NCBI RefSeq assembly: GCF_030269685.1
Contig: NZ_BSTT01000003.1
Span: 62,001 to 126,000, forward strand
Direction: 5' to 3'
Origin: Actinomycetospora sp. NBRC 106378
GTDB taxonomy: Bacteria; Actinomycetota; Actinomycetes; Mycobacteriales; Pseudonocardiaceae
Length of the DNA stretch: 64,000 nt
The stretch's first letter is position 1. Each line of letters opens with the position of its first letter. The notes beneath the pieces were generated by a model. It was not told the origin of the DNA. It worked only from the letters and a program-made list of their open reading frames with translations, and did not search any database. This document shows positions 17,014 to 24,738 of this stretch, piece after piece. The position numbers and the translations under genes are program-made.

Positions 17014-17029
17014 CGAGGGGGACGCGGAG

Positions 17030-17506
17030 ATGGCGGAGGTCGACGACCGGCGGGACGACACCGACCGGGCGCGGGACTACCGGGCGTTGGTGGAGTACGG
17101 CGCGGCGGCGGGGATCGGGCTCGGACACTCGCTCGGGTTCCGGCTGGAGTCACTGACCGCGGGCCGGTCGGTGTGGACGCTCGTGCCGTCCTCGCGGGCC
17201 GCCGACGCGCGCTACGCGCTGGCCGGCGGAGTGCTGGCCGCCCTGATCGAGGTGGCGATCTCCAGCGCGGTGCAGGCCGGGCTCCCCGACCGGACGACGC
17301 AGACGACCTCGCAGCTGTCGACCTCCTTCGTCGGCGCGGTGCGCGTCGACGACCCGGAGATCTGTTGCGAGGCCACCGTCCTGCACCTCGGGGGGCGGAC
17401 CGCCACGGCCGAGGCGCGGGTGTTCGGGTGCGACGGGACCCTCGTCGCGCACGGCACCGCGACCTGCCTGCTGTTCCCGATCCCGTCCGGAGCGGCCCAC
17501 GAGTGA
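17030..17506 (+). CDS. PaaI-type hotdog thioesterase
   Basis: This 158-aa single hotdog domain contains ALAGGVLAALIEVAISSAVQA, the central helix with the GG turn where PaaI-like acyl-CoA thioesterases carry HGG. Residues QLSTSFVGAVRV and GRTATAEARVF give the following strands. ATG 17030 is set by GAGGGGG about 8 bp upstream; a GTG at 16982 would overlap the phosphatase gene and lacks a binding site. It lies 16 bp after the phosphatase and probably shares its transcript. Substrate unknown. Confidence 0.85.
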   Translation: MAEVDDRRDDTDRARDYRALVEYGAAAGIGLGHSLGFRLESLTAGRSVWTLVPSSRAADARYALAGGVLAALIEVAISSAVQAGLPDRTTQTTSQLSTSFVGAVRVDDPEICCEATVLHLGGRTATAEARVFGCDGTLVAHGTATCLLFPIPSGAAHE

Positions 17507-17623
17507 CGGGCGCTACCCGCTGCCGCGGACGGTGATGCCCCGGCACGATCCAGTTCCTCCGACGTTCACGCGTCGTTGCCCGGGGCCTCCTACGGTCGGA
17601 GTCACCACCGCCGAGGAGACCCC

Positions 17624-18565
17624 ATGGAACTGCGGCACCTGCACTCGTTCCTCGCCATCTCGGAGGAACTGCACTTCGGACGCGCAGCGCAGCGCCTGCA
17701 TCTCGCCCAACCCTCGCTGAGCCAACAGCTCCAGCGGCTCGAGCAGAGCGTCGGGGTCCAGCTGGTCGCCCGGTCCTCCCACGAGGTCCGGCTGACCCCG
17801 GCCGGGGAGGCCTTCTGCCCCGAGGCGCGCGCCGTGCTCGCCCAGGTGGAGAAGGCGGGCGAGGCCGCCCGCCAGGCCGCCGCCGGCCGGACGGGCACGG
17901 TGCGGGTCGGCTACAACTACCCGGCCGGTCAGGGCGTGCTGCCACGCGTCCTGGCCCGGGTGCACGCGGAATTGCCCGAGGTCGTCGTCACCCCGCGCGA
18001 GATGCGGACCGGCCCGCAGATCCGGGCGTTGCTCGACGGGGACATCGACGTCGGGATGATCTACGGCCGGCCCACCGACGCCTCCCTGGGCCACCGCCGG
18101 CTCCTGCGGCTGCCGCTGGTCGCGCTCGTGGGGGAGCGCCACCCGTGGGCCTCGCTGGCCCAGGTGCCCTTCGCGGAGCTCGCCCACCAGCAGTGCCTGC
18201 TGTTCCGGCGCGAGCAGAGTCCGGCGATGTACGACCTGATCACCCACACCGCCCAGGCCGCGGGGTTCACGCTCGACGTCGTCGACCAGGTCGAGGACCC
18301 GGTGGCGACCTCCATCGTCGTCTCCACCCGCAACGTCGTCGGGTTCTGCTCGGCACCGCGCGCGGCGTCGGTCTGCTCCTCGGCGACGGGGATCCGGCCC
18401 GTGGCGTTGTCGCTGGTCGACCCCACCCCGGTCCTGGAGCTGCACGTGGTGTGGCGGGTGGACGTGGACAACGCGCTGGTCGAGGAGTTCCTCCGCTGCG
18501 TGCAGGCGGCCGGGCCGTTCGGGATGCCGGGCCTGCCGCGGGAGGCGCGGGCAGTCGGCGCCTGA
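17624..18565 (+). CDS. LysR-family transcriptional regulator
   Basis: This 313-aa LysR regulator starts MELRHLHSFLAISEELHFG and has the HTH AAQRLHLAQPSLSQQLQRLE, typical of the CatR/BenM/CbbR branch. The effector domain starts near residue 90 (TVRVGYNYPAGQGVLPRVL). It is followed in the same direction by the MBL hydrolase at 18692 with a 126-bp gap. Its target is not obvious because no gene is divergent from it. The ATG at 17624 is preceded by GAGGAG; the longer ORF start at 17576 lacks family similarity. The 117-bp upstream gap shows no clear operator. Confidence 0.92.
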   Translation: MELRHLHSFLAISEELHFGRAAQRLHLAQPSLSQQLQRLEQSVGVQLVARSSHEVRLTPAGEAFCPEARAVLAQVEKAGEAARQAAAGRTGTVRVGYNYPAGQGVLPRVLARVHAELPEVVVTPREMRTGPQIRALLDGDIDVGMIYGRPTDASLGHRRLLRLPLVALVGERHPWASLAQVPFAELAHQQCLLFRREQSPAMYDLITHTAQAAGFTLDVVDQVEDPVATSIVVSTRNVVGFCSAPRAASVCSSATGIRPVALSLVDPTPVLELHVVWRVDVDNALVEEFLRCVQAAGPFGMPGLPREARAVGA

Positions 18566-18691
18566 GATACGCGCACGGGGATCGCCCGGGTCGATCGGGT
18601 GATCGGAAGTCCGCCCTTGCCGTCCCCGTCGTCCCATCCCGACGATCGGGGCCGGTCGGCGCCGCGCCGGCCCGGAGGACCGGGAGGCGAC

Positions 18692-19513
18692 GTGGAGCTG
18701 ACGGTGCTGGGCTGCTGCTCGGGCATGCCGGCGGGCGGCGAGGCGAGCTCGGGCTACCTCGTGCGCGGAGGCGGCACCTCGGTGCTGCTCGACTGCGGGC
18801 CGGGGATCGCGACGGCGCTGGGGGCGCTCGGCGGGCCCGCCCCGCTCGGAGCGGTGGTGATCAGTCACCTGCACCTCGACCACTGCTACGACCTGCTGCC
18901 CCTGGGCAAGACCCTTTTGACGATGGTGCTCGACTACCCGGGTGGCCCACCGCGGGCGGCCGGCGCGCCCGACCCGCTGCCGCTCTACCTCCCGCACGGC
19001 TGCGCCGACCTGCTGCGCCGGTGGGCGGCCCTCTTCCCGGTCCCGACGCTGCCCCAGCTCGACCGCGCCTTCGACCTCGCCTTCGACGTGCGCGAGTACC
19101 GCCCGGGCGACACCGCCCGGATCGGCGCGCTGGACCTCGAGCTGCACGAGCTGCGCCACGGCGCGCCGAACTGCGGCACCCGGATCACCGACGGCGCCGC
19201 GACGCTCGCCTACACCGGCGACACCGGCGTCACGCCCGCGCTCGAGGACCTCGCACGCGACGTGGATCTGTTCGTCGCCGAGTGCTCCCTCGACCGCACC
19301 GACACGGGCCCGCAGGGGCACCTCAGCGGCGCCGACGCCGGGCGGGCGGCCACGAGTGCCGACGCCCGGGAGCTCCTGCTGACCCACTGGACCAGCGACG
19401 ACCCGGCCTGGCGGGCGGCCCGCCGCGACGACGCCCGTGCGGTCTACGGCGGGCCGGTCCACGCCGCGCACGCGGGCTGGACCGACCGCGTCGGCGCGCT
19501 GACGCGCCTCTGA
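18692..19513 (+). CDS. Metallo-beta-lactamase fold hydrolase (RNase Z/ElaC-like)
   Basis: This 273-aa MBL-fold protein starts VELTVLGCCSGMPAGG. Its zinc motif is ISHLHLDHCYDL (HxHxDH), followed by YTGDTGVTPALEDLA with the bridging Asp and a late THW. The N-terminal LGCCSG and the layout match the short ElaC/RNase Z-like hydrolases. The substrate could be RNA or a small ester. GTG 18692 follows GGGAGG at 5 bp; an upstream in-frame ATG at 18599 would add 31 proline-rich residues and is less likely. Confidence 0.87.
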   Translation: MELTVLGCCSGMPAGGEASSGYLVRGGGTSVLLDCGPGIATALGALGGPAPLGAVVISHLHLDHCYDLLPLGKTLLTMVLDYPGGPPRAAGAPDPLPLYLPHGCADLLRRWAALFPVPTLPQLDRAFDLAFDVREYRPGDTARIGALDLELHELRHGAPNCGTRITDGAATLAYTGDTGVTPALEDLARDVDLFVAECSLDRTDTGPQGHLSGADAGRAATSADARELLLTHWTSDDPAWRAARRDDARAVYGGPVHAAHAGWTDRVGALTRL

Positions 19514-19607
19514 GCACGTCGAATCGCGCCATAGCCCTCCGGGGCGGCCGGCTGGGCTGCGATGGGTGCGTCCGTGAGCTCACGACGCGACGAGGAGCCC
19601 CACCCCG

Positions 19608-20459
19608 ATGGACGTCACCACCGCCGACGGCGCGACCTTCGTCGTCCGGCTGACCGAGGCCGCCGATCCGGCCGCACCCGTGGTCGTGGTGCTGCCGGCG
19701 ATGGCCATGAAGGCCAAGTTCTACCGGCCGCTCGCCGCCGCCCTGCACGCCGAGGGTCTCGCGGCCGCCACCTGCGACCTGCGGGGGCACGGCGAGTCCA
19801 CGCCCGCCCTCGCGCCCGGGGCCCGCCACGGGTACCGCGAGATGATCGAGACCGACCTGACCGCGGTCCTCGACGCCCTGCACGACCGCCTCCCGGACGC
19901 CCCGGTGGTCCTGCTCGGGCACAGCCTCGGCGGCCAGGTCGCCCTGCTGCACACGGCCTGGCGCCCCGAGCGGGTCGCGGGCCTGGTCCTCGTCGCCGTC
20001 GGCACGGTCCACTGGTGGCGCTTCCGTACGCTGCGTCGGCGCCTCGAGGTGCTCGGCCAGGTGCAGTGGATGGCGCTGCGCAGCCGCCTCGCCGGCTGGT
20101 GGCCCGGCGGGGTCGTGGTGCCGCTGCCGGTCTCCGGCCCGGTGGTCCGCGACTGGGCCCGCCACTGCCTGACCGGTCGGTACCGGCCCGCCGGCTCGCG
20201 GGTCGCCTACGACCGGGCCCTCGCCCTCCTCGACCGCCCGGTGCTGTCGATCTCGCTGGTCGACGACCCGCTCGGCCCGACCGAGACCGTCGACGCCCTC
20301 GGGTGGCGGCTGCGCGCGGCGTCGGTCACCCGCCGCCACCTCGGCCCCGACGACGGGGTCGCGGAGCCCGGCCACTTCGGGTGGATCGCCAGTGCGCCGG
20401 CCGTCGCCGCCGAGGTCGCCCGCTGGATCTCGGCCGCCCGGACGGCGACGCCCGCATGA
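19608..20459 (+). CDS. Alpha/beta hydrolase
   Basis: This 283-aa alpha/beta-fold hydrolase has the nucleophile elbow LLGHSLGGQVALL, the oxyanion strand VVVVLPAMAMKAKFY and the C-terminal His in AEPGHFGWI. LRGHGEST is the usual post-strand-4 motif of serine esterases and lipases. The four-base overlap with the acyl-CoA synthetase gene suggests it releases a fatty acid that the synthetase then activates. ATG 19608 follows GAGGAG. Confidence 0.9.
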   Translation: MDVTTADGATFVVRLTEAADPAAPVVVVLPAMAMKAKFYRPLAAALHAEGLAAATCDLRGHGESTPALAPGARHGYREMIETDLTAVLDALHDRLPDAPVVLLGHSLGGQVALLHTAWRPERVAGLVLVAVGTVHWWRFRTLRRRLEVLGQVQWMALRSRLAGWWPGGVVVPLPVSGPVVRDWARHCLTGRYRPAGSRVAYDRALALLDRPVLSISLVDDPLGPTETVDALGWRLRAASVTRRHLGPDDGVAEPGHFGWIASAPAVAAEVARWISAARTATPA

Positions 20460-22054
20460 CCGCCGTCACGAGCCCGCTCGCCGCGCTCGCCGACGGCGGC
20501 CCGCCGGTCGACCTGCCCGACGACCGCGGCCTCGCCCACGTCGTCGACGAGCATGCACGCACCGACCCCGGGCGCGCCGTGTTCCTGCTGCCCGACGGGA
20601 CGGAGATCCCCGCCGGGCGGCTGCGGGACGACGTCGACCGCGCGGCGGCCCGTCTCCTCGCCGCGGGACTCGGGACGGGGGAGCGCCTGGCCGTCCTCGG
20701 CGTCACGAGCTACGCGTGGGTGGTCGCCGACCTCGCCGCCCTGTCCGTCGGCGGGGTGGTCGTCCCGGTGTACCCGACGTCGTCGCCGGCCCAGCTGCGC
20801 CACCTGCTCGCCGACTCCGGGGCGGTGCTCGCGCTCGCCGACACCGCCGAGCAGCGCGCCGCCCTCGACGCCACGGGTCCGGGGCTGCGCCGCCCGGCGG
20901 CGCCGCTCGCCGACGTGGTCGCCCCGGGCGAGGCGCCCGCGGCGCCGGACCTCACCCGACGTCGGGACGAGGTCGGCGCGGACGACCTCGCGACGATCGT
21001 CTACACGAGCGGAACGACCGGGGACCCCAAGGGCTGCATGATCACCCACCGGAACATGTTCGTGGCGGCCGCGGGCGTGGTCGACCGGCAGCCGGGCATG
21101 TTCGGCGTGGACGGGAGCGCGGCGACGACCGTGCTCGCCCTCCCGCTCTCCCACGTCTTCGGGCGGACCGTGCTCATGTCGTGCCTGATCGGCCGGACCC
21201 GGGTCACGCCGGTGCCGGGCTTCCCCGAGATGCTCGAGGCCCTGCCCCGTGTCACGCCCACGTTCATGACACTCGTGCCGTACGCCCTGGAGAAGATCCG
21301 CAAGGCCGGCGCGACGTCGTTCGGCGGGCGGTTGCGGCACGTCATCTGCGGCGGCGCCTCGCTCGACCCCTCGACGCACGCCTGGTTCGCCGACCAGGGG
21401 GTCACCGTGTACCAGGCGTACGGGCTGACCGAGTCGGCCACGGCCGTCACGGTCAACGGACCGGGACCGGACGACCGGATCGGCACGGTGGGCCGGCCGA
21501 TCGCCGGCGTCCGGGTGGGGATCGCGGCCGACGGCGAGGTGCTCGTCGCCGGCCGCAACGTCACGCCCGGGTACTGGGGCCGGCACCCGGCGACGGCGGA
21601 CGGCTGGCTGCCCACCGGGGACCTCGGTGCCCTCGACGACGACGGCTTCCTCACCATCACCGGCCGGCGCAAGGAGATCCTCGTGACCTCCGGCGGCAAG
21701 AACGTCGCGCCGACCCCGCTCGAGGACCGGGTGCGGCTGCACCCGCTGATCAGCGCCTGCATGGTGGTCGGGGAGGGCCGGTCCTACGTCGCGGCGCTCG
21801 TGACGCTCGACGAATCCGCGCTCGAGCGCGCCGGGCTCGACCGCGACCACCACGCCGACACGATCCGCGCCGGAGTCGCCGAGGCCGTCGACGCCGCGTC
21901 GGCGACCGTCTCGCGCGCGGAGGCCATCCGCCGTTTCCGGATCGTCCGCGGCGATTTCACGGTGGCCGGCGGACACCTGACACCGTCCATGAAACTCAAG
22001 CGGGCGGCCATTCTGCGGGACTGGTCGGCGGATCTCGACGAATTGTATTCCTGA
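20456..22054 (+). CDS. Long-chain acyl-CoA synthetase (AMP-forming)
   Basis: This 532-aa AMP-binding enzyme activates fatty acids to acyl-CoA. It has the P-loop IVYTSGTTGDPKGCM, the adenine-binding YQAYGLTESA and the hinge motif GDLGALDDDGFLTITGRRKEI; a C-terminal Lys in TPSMKLKR serves catalysis. Unlike the two FAALs in the window it has the LC-FACS layout (LSHVFGRTV). ATG 20456 overlaps the alpha/beta hydrolase stop. A strong terminator follows directly. Confidence 0.93.
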   Translation: MTAVTSPLAALADGGPPVDLPDDRGLAHVVDEHARTDPGRAVFLLPDGTEIPAGRLRDDVDRAAARLLAAGLGTGERLAVLGVTSYAWVVADLAALSVGGVVVPVYPTSSPAQLRHLLADSGAVLALADTAEQRAALDATGPGLRRPAAPLADVVAPGEAPAAPDLTRRRDEVGADDLATIVYTSGTTGDPKGCMITHRNMFVAAAGVVDRQPGMFGVDGSAATTVLALPLSHVFGRTVLMSCLIGRTRVTPVPGFPEMLEALPRVTPTFMTLVPYALEKIRKAGATSFGGRLRHVICGGASLDPSTHAWFADQGVTVYQAYGLTESATAVTVNGPGPDDRIGTVGRPIAGVRVGIAADGEVLVAGRNVTPGYWGRHPATADGWLPTGDLGALDDDGFLTITGRRKEILVTSGGKNVAPTPLEDRVRLHPLISACMVVGEGRSYVAALVTLDESALERAGLDRDHHADTIRAGVAEAVDAASATVSRAEAIRRFRIVRGDFTVAGGHLTPSMKLKRAAILRDWSADLDELYS

Positions 22055-22096
22055 TCACGGCGACGGGTCCGCCGGGCGGCGGACCCGTCATCGTGA
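22055..22096. terminator. Bidirectional hairpin terminator
   Basis: A perfect 12-bp stem, GACGGGTCCGCC (22062-22073) and GGCGGACCCGTC (22078-22089), has a GGGC loop, with TCACG/CGTGA pairing at the outside. It sits between the convergent acyl-CoA synthetase and hotdog genes, as expected for a shared terminator. Confidence 0.8.
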
Positions 22097-22116
22097 ACGG
22101 AATGTCGTGGAGGGAT

Positions 22117-22638
22117 TCAGCCGACCTGGCAGACGTAGTCGAACGCCATCTTCGCGACGAGGACCCCGGATTCGTCGCGGAGCACGGCCTTGCCGTCCAT
22201 GTCGAACTTCCCGCGGGTGTCCCCGGCGAGGACGGAACGCACCACGCGGTCCTCGACGGTGCCGTAGGCGCTGATGCGCCCGAGGGCCGGCTTGAGGAAC
22301 GTGGTGCGGGCGTCGCGCAGCACGAACAGCTTCACCTCGCCGAGCACCGGGGCGAACGCGCCGCACATCGCCGCGGCACACGCCACCTCGCCGAGCAGGA
22401 ACAACACGCCGGCGTGCACGGTGCCCATCTGGTTGTGCAGGTGCTCGGCGGCCGGGTTCTCCACCGTCGCGCCCTCGGGCCCGACCTCGGCGATCCGCAG
22501 GCCCACGTGCGCGGTGAACGGCACGATCGCGTCGACCGTGGTGCGGATGAGGTCGTAGTCGGGCTCCTCGCCGGGCGCCGGCGCGATGTCGGCGAAATTC
22601 GACGGGCGGAACGTGGACAACGTCGAGGTCTGCGTCAT
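22117..22638 (-). CDS. DUF4442/PaaI-like hotdog thioesterase
   Basis: This 173-aa hotdog-fold protein contains HNQMGTVHAGVLFLLGEVACA, the signature helix of the YiiD-C/DUF4442 thioesterase group, then LFVLRDARTTFLKPALGR. It probably hydrolyses an acyl-thioester or acts as an acyl-binding partner. It is divergent from the 22-kb lipid operon, so it may share its control. ATG 22638 is chosen because upstream in-frame residues lie in the divergent promoter and look non-coding. Confidence 0.82.
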   Translation of the reverse strand: MTQTSTLSTFRPSNFADIAPAPGEEPDYDLIRTTVDAIVPFTAHVGLRIAEVGPEGATVENPAAEHLHNQMGTVHAGVLFLLGEVACAAAMCGAFAPVLGEVKLFVLRDARTTFLKPALGRISAYGTVEDRVVRSVLAGDTRGKFDMDGKAVLRDESGVLVAKMAFDYVCQVG

Positions 22639-22824
22639 GGGCCGCACCCTCACCGATCGACATGGACGGCCGGTGAACGGCAGGGGTGAATCGTCGCGGT
22701 CATCGCCGGCGGCTATCACCCGATCCCGGGGAACGTCTGTGCGTTGCTTTCGCAGAGTGCGACTCCGCATGCTCGTCGTCGAGATCGAACCGATCACCGC
22801 AATCGCATGAGGAGTGTTCGCAAC
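22639..22824. promoter_or_regulatory. Probable promoter region of the 22-kb lipid operon
   Basis: This 186-bp divergent gap contains TTGCTT, an 18-bp spacer and CATGCT (within 22744-22775), a weak sigma-70-like pair on the plus strand. GAGGAG just before 22825 is the ribosome binding site of the first gene. No clear operator dyad was found, and no regulator gene lies within the operon itself. Confidence 0.35.
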
Positions 22825-24045
22825 ATGTACGACGTCGTCGTGGTGGGCGCGCGGGTCGCGGGTTCCTCACTCGCCCTGCTGCTGGCCCGTCAGGGGCACA
22901 AGGTCCTCGTCGTCGACCGGGCGACGTTCCCGAGCGACACCATCTCGAGCCACTTCCTGCAGCAGACCGCGCTGACGCGGCTGCGCGACTGGGGCGTGCT
23001 GGAGGCGGCGGTCGGGGACTGCACCCCCTTCCGCAACCTGACCATGCACTACACCGGCATCGTGCTCGACGGGTTCGCCGACCCGGTGGACGGCTTCGCC
23101 GAGACCTACGCCCCACGGCGCACCGTCTTCGACGCCGCGCTCGTCGACGCCGCCCGCGAGTCGGGCGCCGAGGTGCGCGAGGGCGTCACCGTCGAGGACG
23201 TCATCTTCGACGAGGGCCGCGCGGTGGGCGTGCGGATCCGCGAGGGCGACGGCCCCGTGCACGACGTCCGCGCCCGCGTGGTCGTCGGCGCCGACGGCGC
23301 GAACTCGCTGGTCGCCGAGAAGGTCGGCGCCGAGAAGTACGACGTGCACCCCGCGGGCTGCTTCGTCGTCTACTCCTACTTCAGCGGCCTCGACTGGTCC
23401 GCTCACCACCGCACCGGCTTCGGCCGCGAGCAGATGGGCGCCTGGCCGACCAACCACGGCCTGCACATGGTGGCGACGATGGCCTCCCGCGACCAGATGC
23501 GCGCCTACCGCAGCGACATCGAGGGCAACGTCGACGGCACCATCGCCCGCTGCGCCCCCGAGTTGATCGAGGACCTGCGCGACTCCGGGGTCCGCGAGGA
23601 GCGGTGGCGCCAGATGGCCTACCCGGACAACTTCTACCGCCGCTCGCACGGGGCGGGCTGGGCGCTGGTCGGTGACGCCGGCTACCACAAGGACCCGTTC
23701 ACCGGGCAGGGGATGACCGACGCGATCAAGTACGCCGAGCTGCTCGCCGAGCACCTGGGCGCGGCCCTGGCGGGGGAGCGGGAGGTCGACGGCGCGCTCG
23801 CCGAGTACGCCCGCGAGCGCGACGAGCGCAGCCACCACACCTTCGAGTTCACGGTGGCGATCTCCGAGCTGACGCTGCCGCCGAACCTGGAGCCGGCCCT
23901 GCGCGCCACCGCGATGAGCCCGGAGTACACCCGCAAGTTCTTCGGGATGGTCGCGGGCGCCGTGTCCGGCGAGGACTTCTTCGCCCCGGACAACCTCGCC
24001 TGGCTCTACGAGACCACCGGCATGCCCTCGACCGTCGCCGCCTGA
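22825..24045 (+). CDS. FAD-dependent oxidoreductase (geranylgeranyl-reductase/PHBH-like)
   Basis: This 406-aa flavoprotein of the FAD_binding_3 or geranylgeranyl reductase type has the dinucleotide-binding N-terminus YDVVVVGARVAGSSLALLLA, RVVVGADGANS in the middle and the second FAD motif GDAGYHKDPFTGQGMTDAI. It could epoxidise, hydroxylate or reduce a lipid double bond. It is the first gene of the lipid operon, 28 bp before the SGNH hydrolase. ATG 22825 follows AGGAG at about 10 bp; the earlier in-frame starts are in the divergent promoter. Confidence 0.88.
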   Translation: MYDVVVVGARVAGSSLALLLARQGHKVLVVDRATFPSDTISSHFLQQTALTRLRDWGVLEAAVGDCTPFRNLTMHYTGIVLDGFADPVDGFAETYAPRRTVFDAALVDAARESGAEVREGVTVEDVIFDEGRAVGVRIREGDGPVHDVRARVVVGADGANSLVAEKVGAEKYDVHPAGCFVVYSYFSGLDWSAHHRTGFGREQMGAWPTNHGLHMVATMASRDQMRAYRSDIEGNVDGTIARCAPELIEDLRDSGVREERWRQMAYPDNFYRRSHGAGWALVGDAGYHKDPFTGQGMTDAIKYAELLAEHLGAALAGEREVDGALAEYARERDERSHHTFEFTVAISELTLPPNLEPALRATAMSPEYTRKFFGMVAGAVSGEDFFAPDNLAWLYETTGMPSTVAA

Positions 24046-24073
24046 CTAACCTCCGCCGACCGGGAGCGCCGCC

Positions 24074-24682
24074 GTGCCGACCATGCGACTGACCGTGCTG
24101 GGCGACAGCTTCGTCGAGGGCCGGGGCGACCCCGATCCCGACGGCGGGTTCCGCGCCTGGGCCCCGCTGCTGGCCGAGTCCCTGGGGGTGCGCCCCGACC
24201 GGTGGCGCAACCTCGGGGTCTACCGGGCCACCACCCAGGACGTGGTGGACCGTCAGCTGCCCCGCGCGGTCGCCGACCAGTCGCCGCTGGTCGGCGTGGT
24301 GGTCGGCACCAACGACGTGGTGTCCGACTACGAGCCGGCCCGCTTCCGCGCCAACCTCGACACGATCTTCGGCGCCCTCACCGGCGCCGGGACCGTCGTC
24401 TTCACCGCGGGCTATCCCGACATGCCCGCCCGCCTCCCGGTGCCCGAGCGGTACCGGACCCTCCTGCGCGACCGCTTCACCGAGGCCAACGCCGCCCTCG
24501 CGATGACCGCCCGCCGCCACGGCGTCGTCGTGCTCGACCTCGCCCGGTGCCCGCACTGGGCCGCCGACGACGTGTGGTCCGCCGACGGGCTGCACCCCAA
24601 CGCGGCCGGGCACCGGCGCTTCGCCGCGACCGTGCGCGACGCCCTGGCCGACGACGGCTGGGGCGTCCCCGCCGCGGCCTGA
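24074..24682 (+). CDS. SGNH/GDSL hydrolase
   Basis: This 202-aa SGNH-fold esterase has the block I motif LGDSFVEG (catalytic Ser), block III VGTNDVVSDY (Asn) and block V SADGLHPNAAGH (Asp and His). No signal peptide is present, so it acts in the cytoplasm. In the lipid operon it may cut an ester or transfer an acyl group. GTG 24074 has GGGAG 8 bp upstream; ATG 24083 is an alternative. Confidence 0.88.
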   Translation: MPTMRLTVLGDSFVEGRGDPDPDGGFRAWAPLLAESLGVRPDRWRNLGVYRATTQDVVDRQLPRAVADQSPLVGVVVGTNDVVSDYEPARFRANLDTIFGALTGAGTVVFTAGYPDMPARLPVPERYRTLLRDRFTEANAALAMTARRHGVVVLDLARCPHWAADDVWSADGLHPNAAGHRRFAATVRDALADDGWGVPAAA

Positions 24683-24738
24683 CCGCGCGTGCCGACCCGC
24701 CCCGCCGTCGGGAACCCCCCGCCTTCTCGAGGAGCCCC

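Noticed and set aside
16982-17029. Upstream GTG start for the thioesterase at 17030
   Set aside because: It would overlap the phosphatase gene and has no ribosome binding site, whereas ATG 17030 has GAGGGGG at a good distance.
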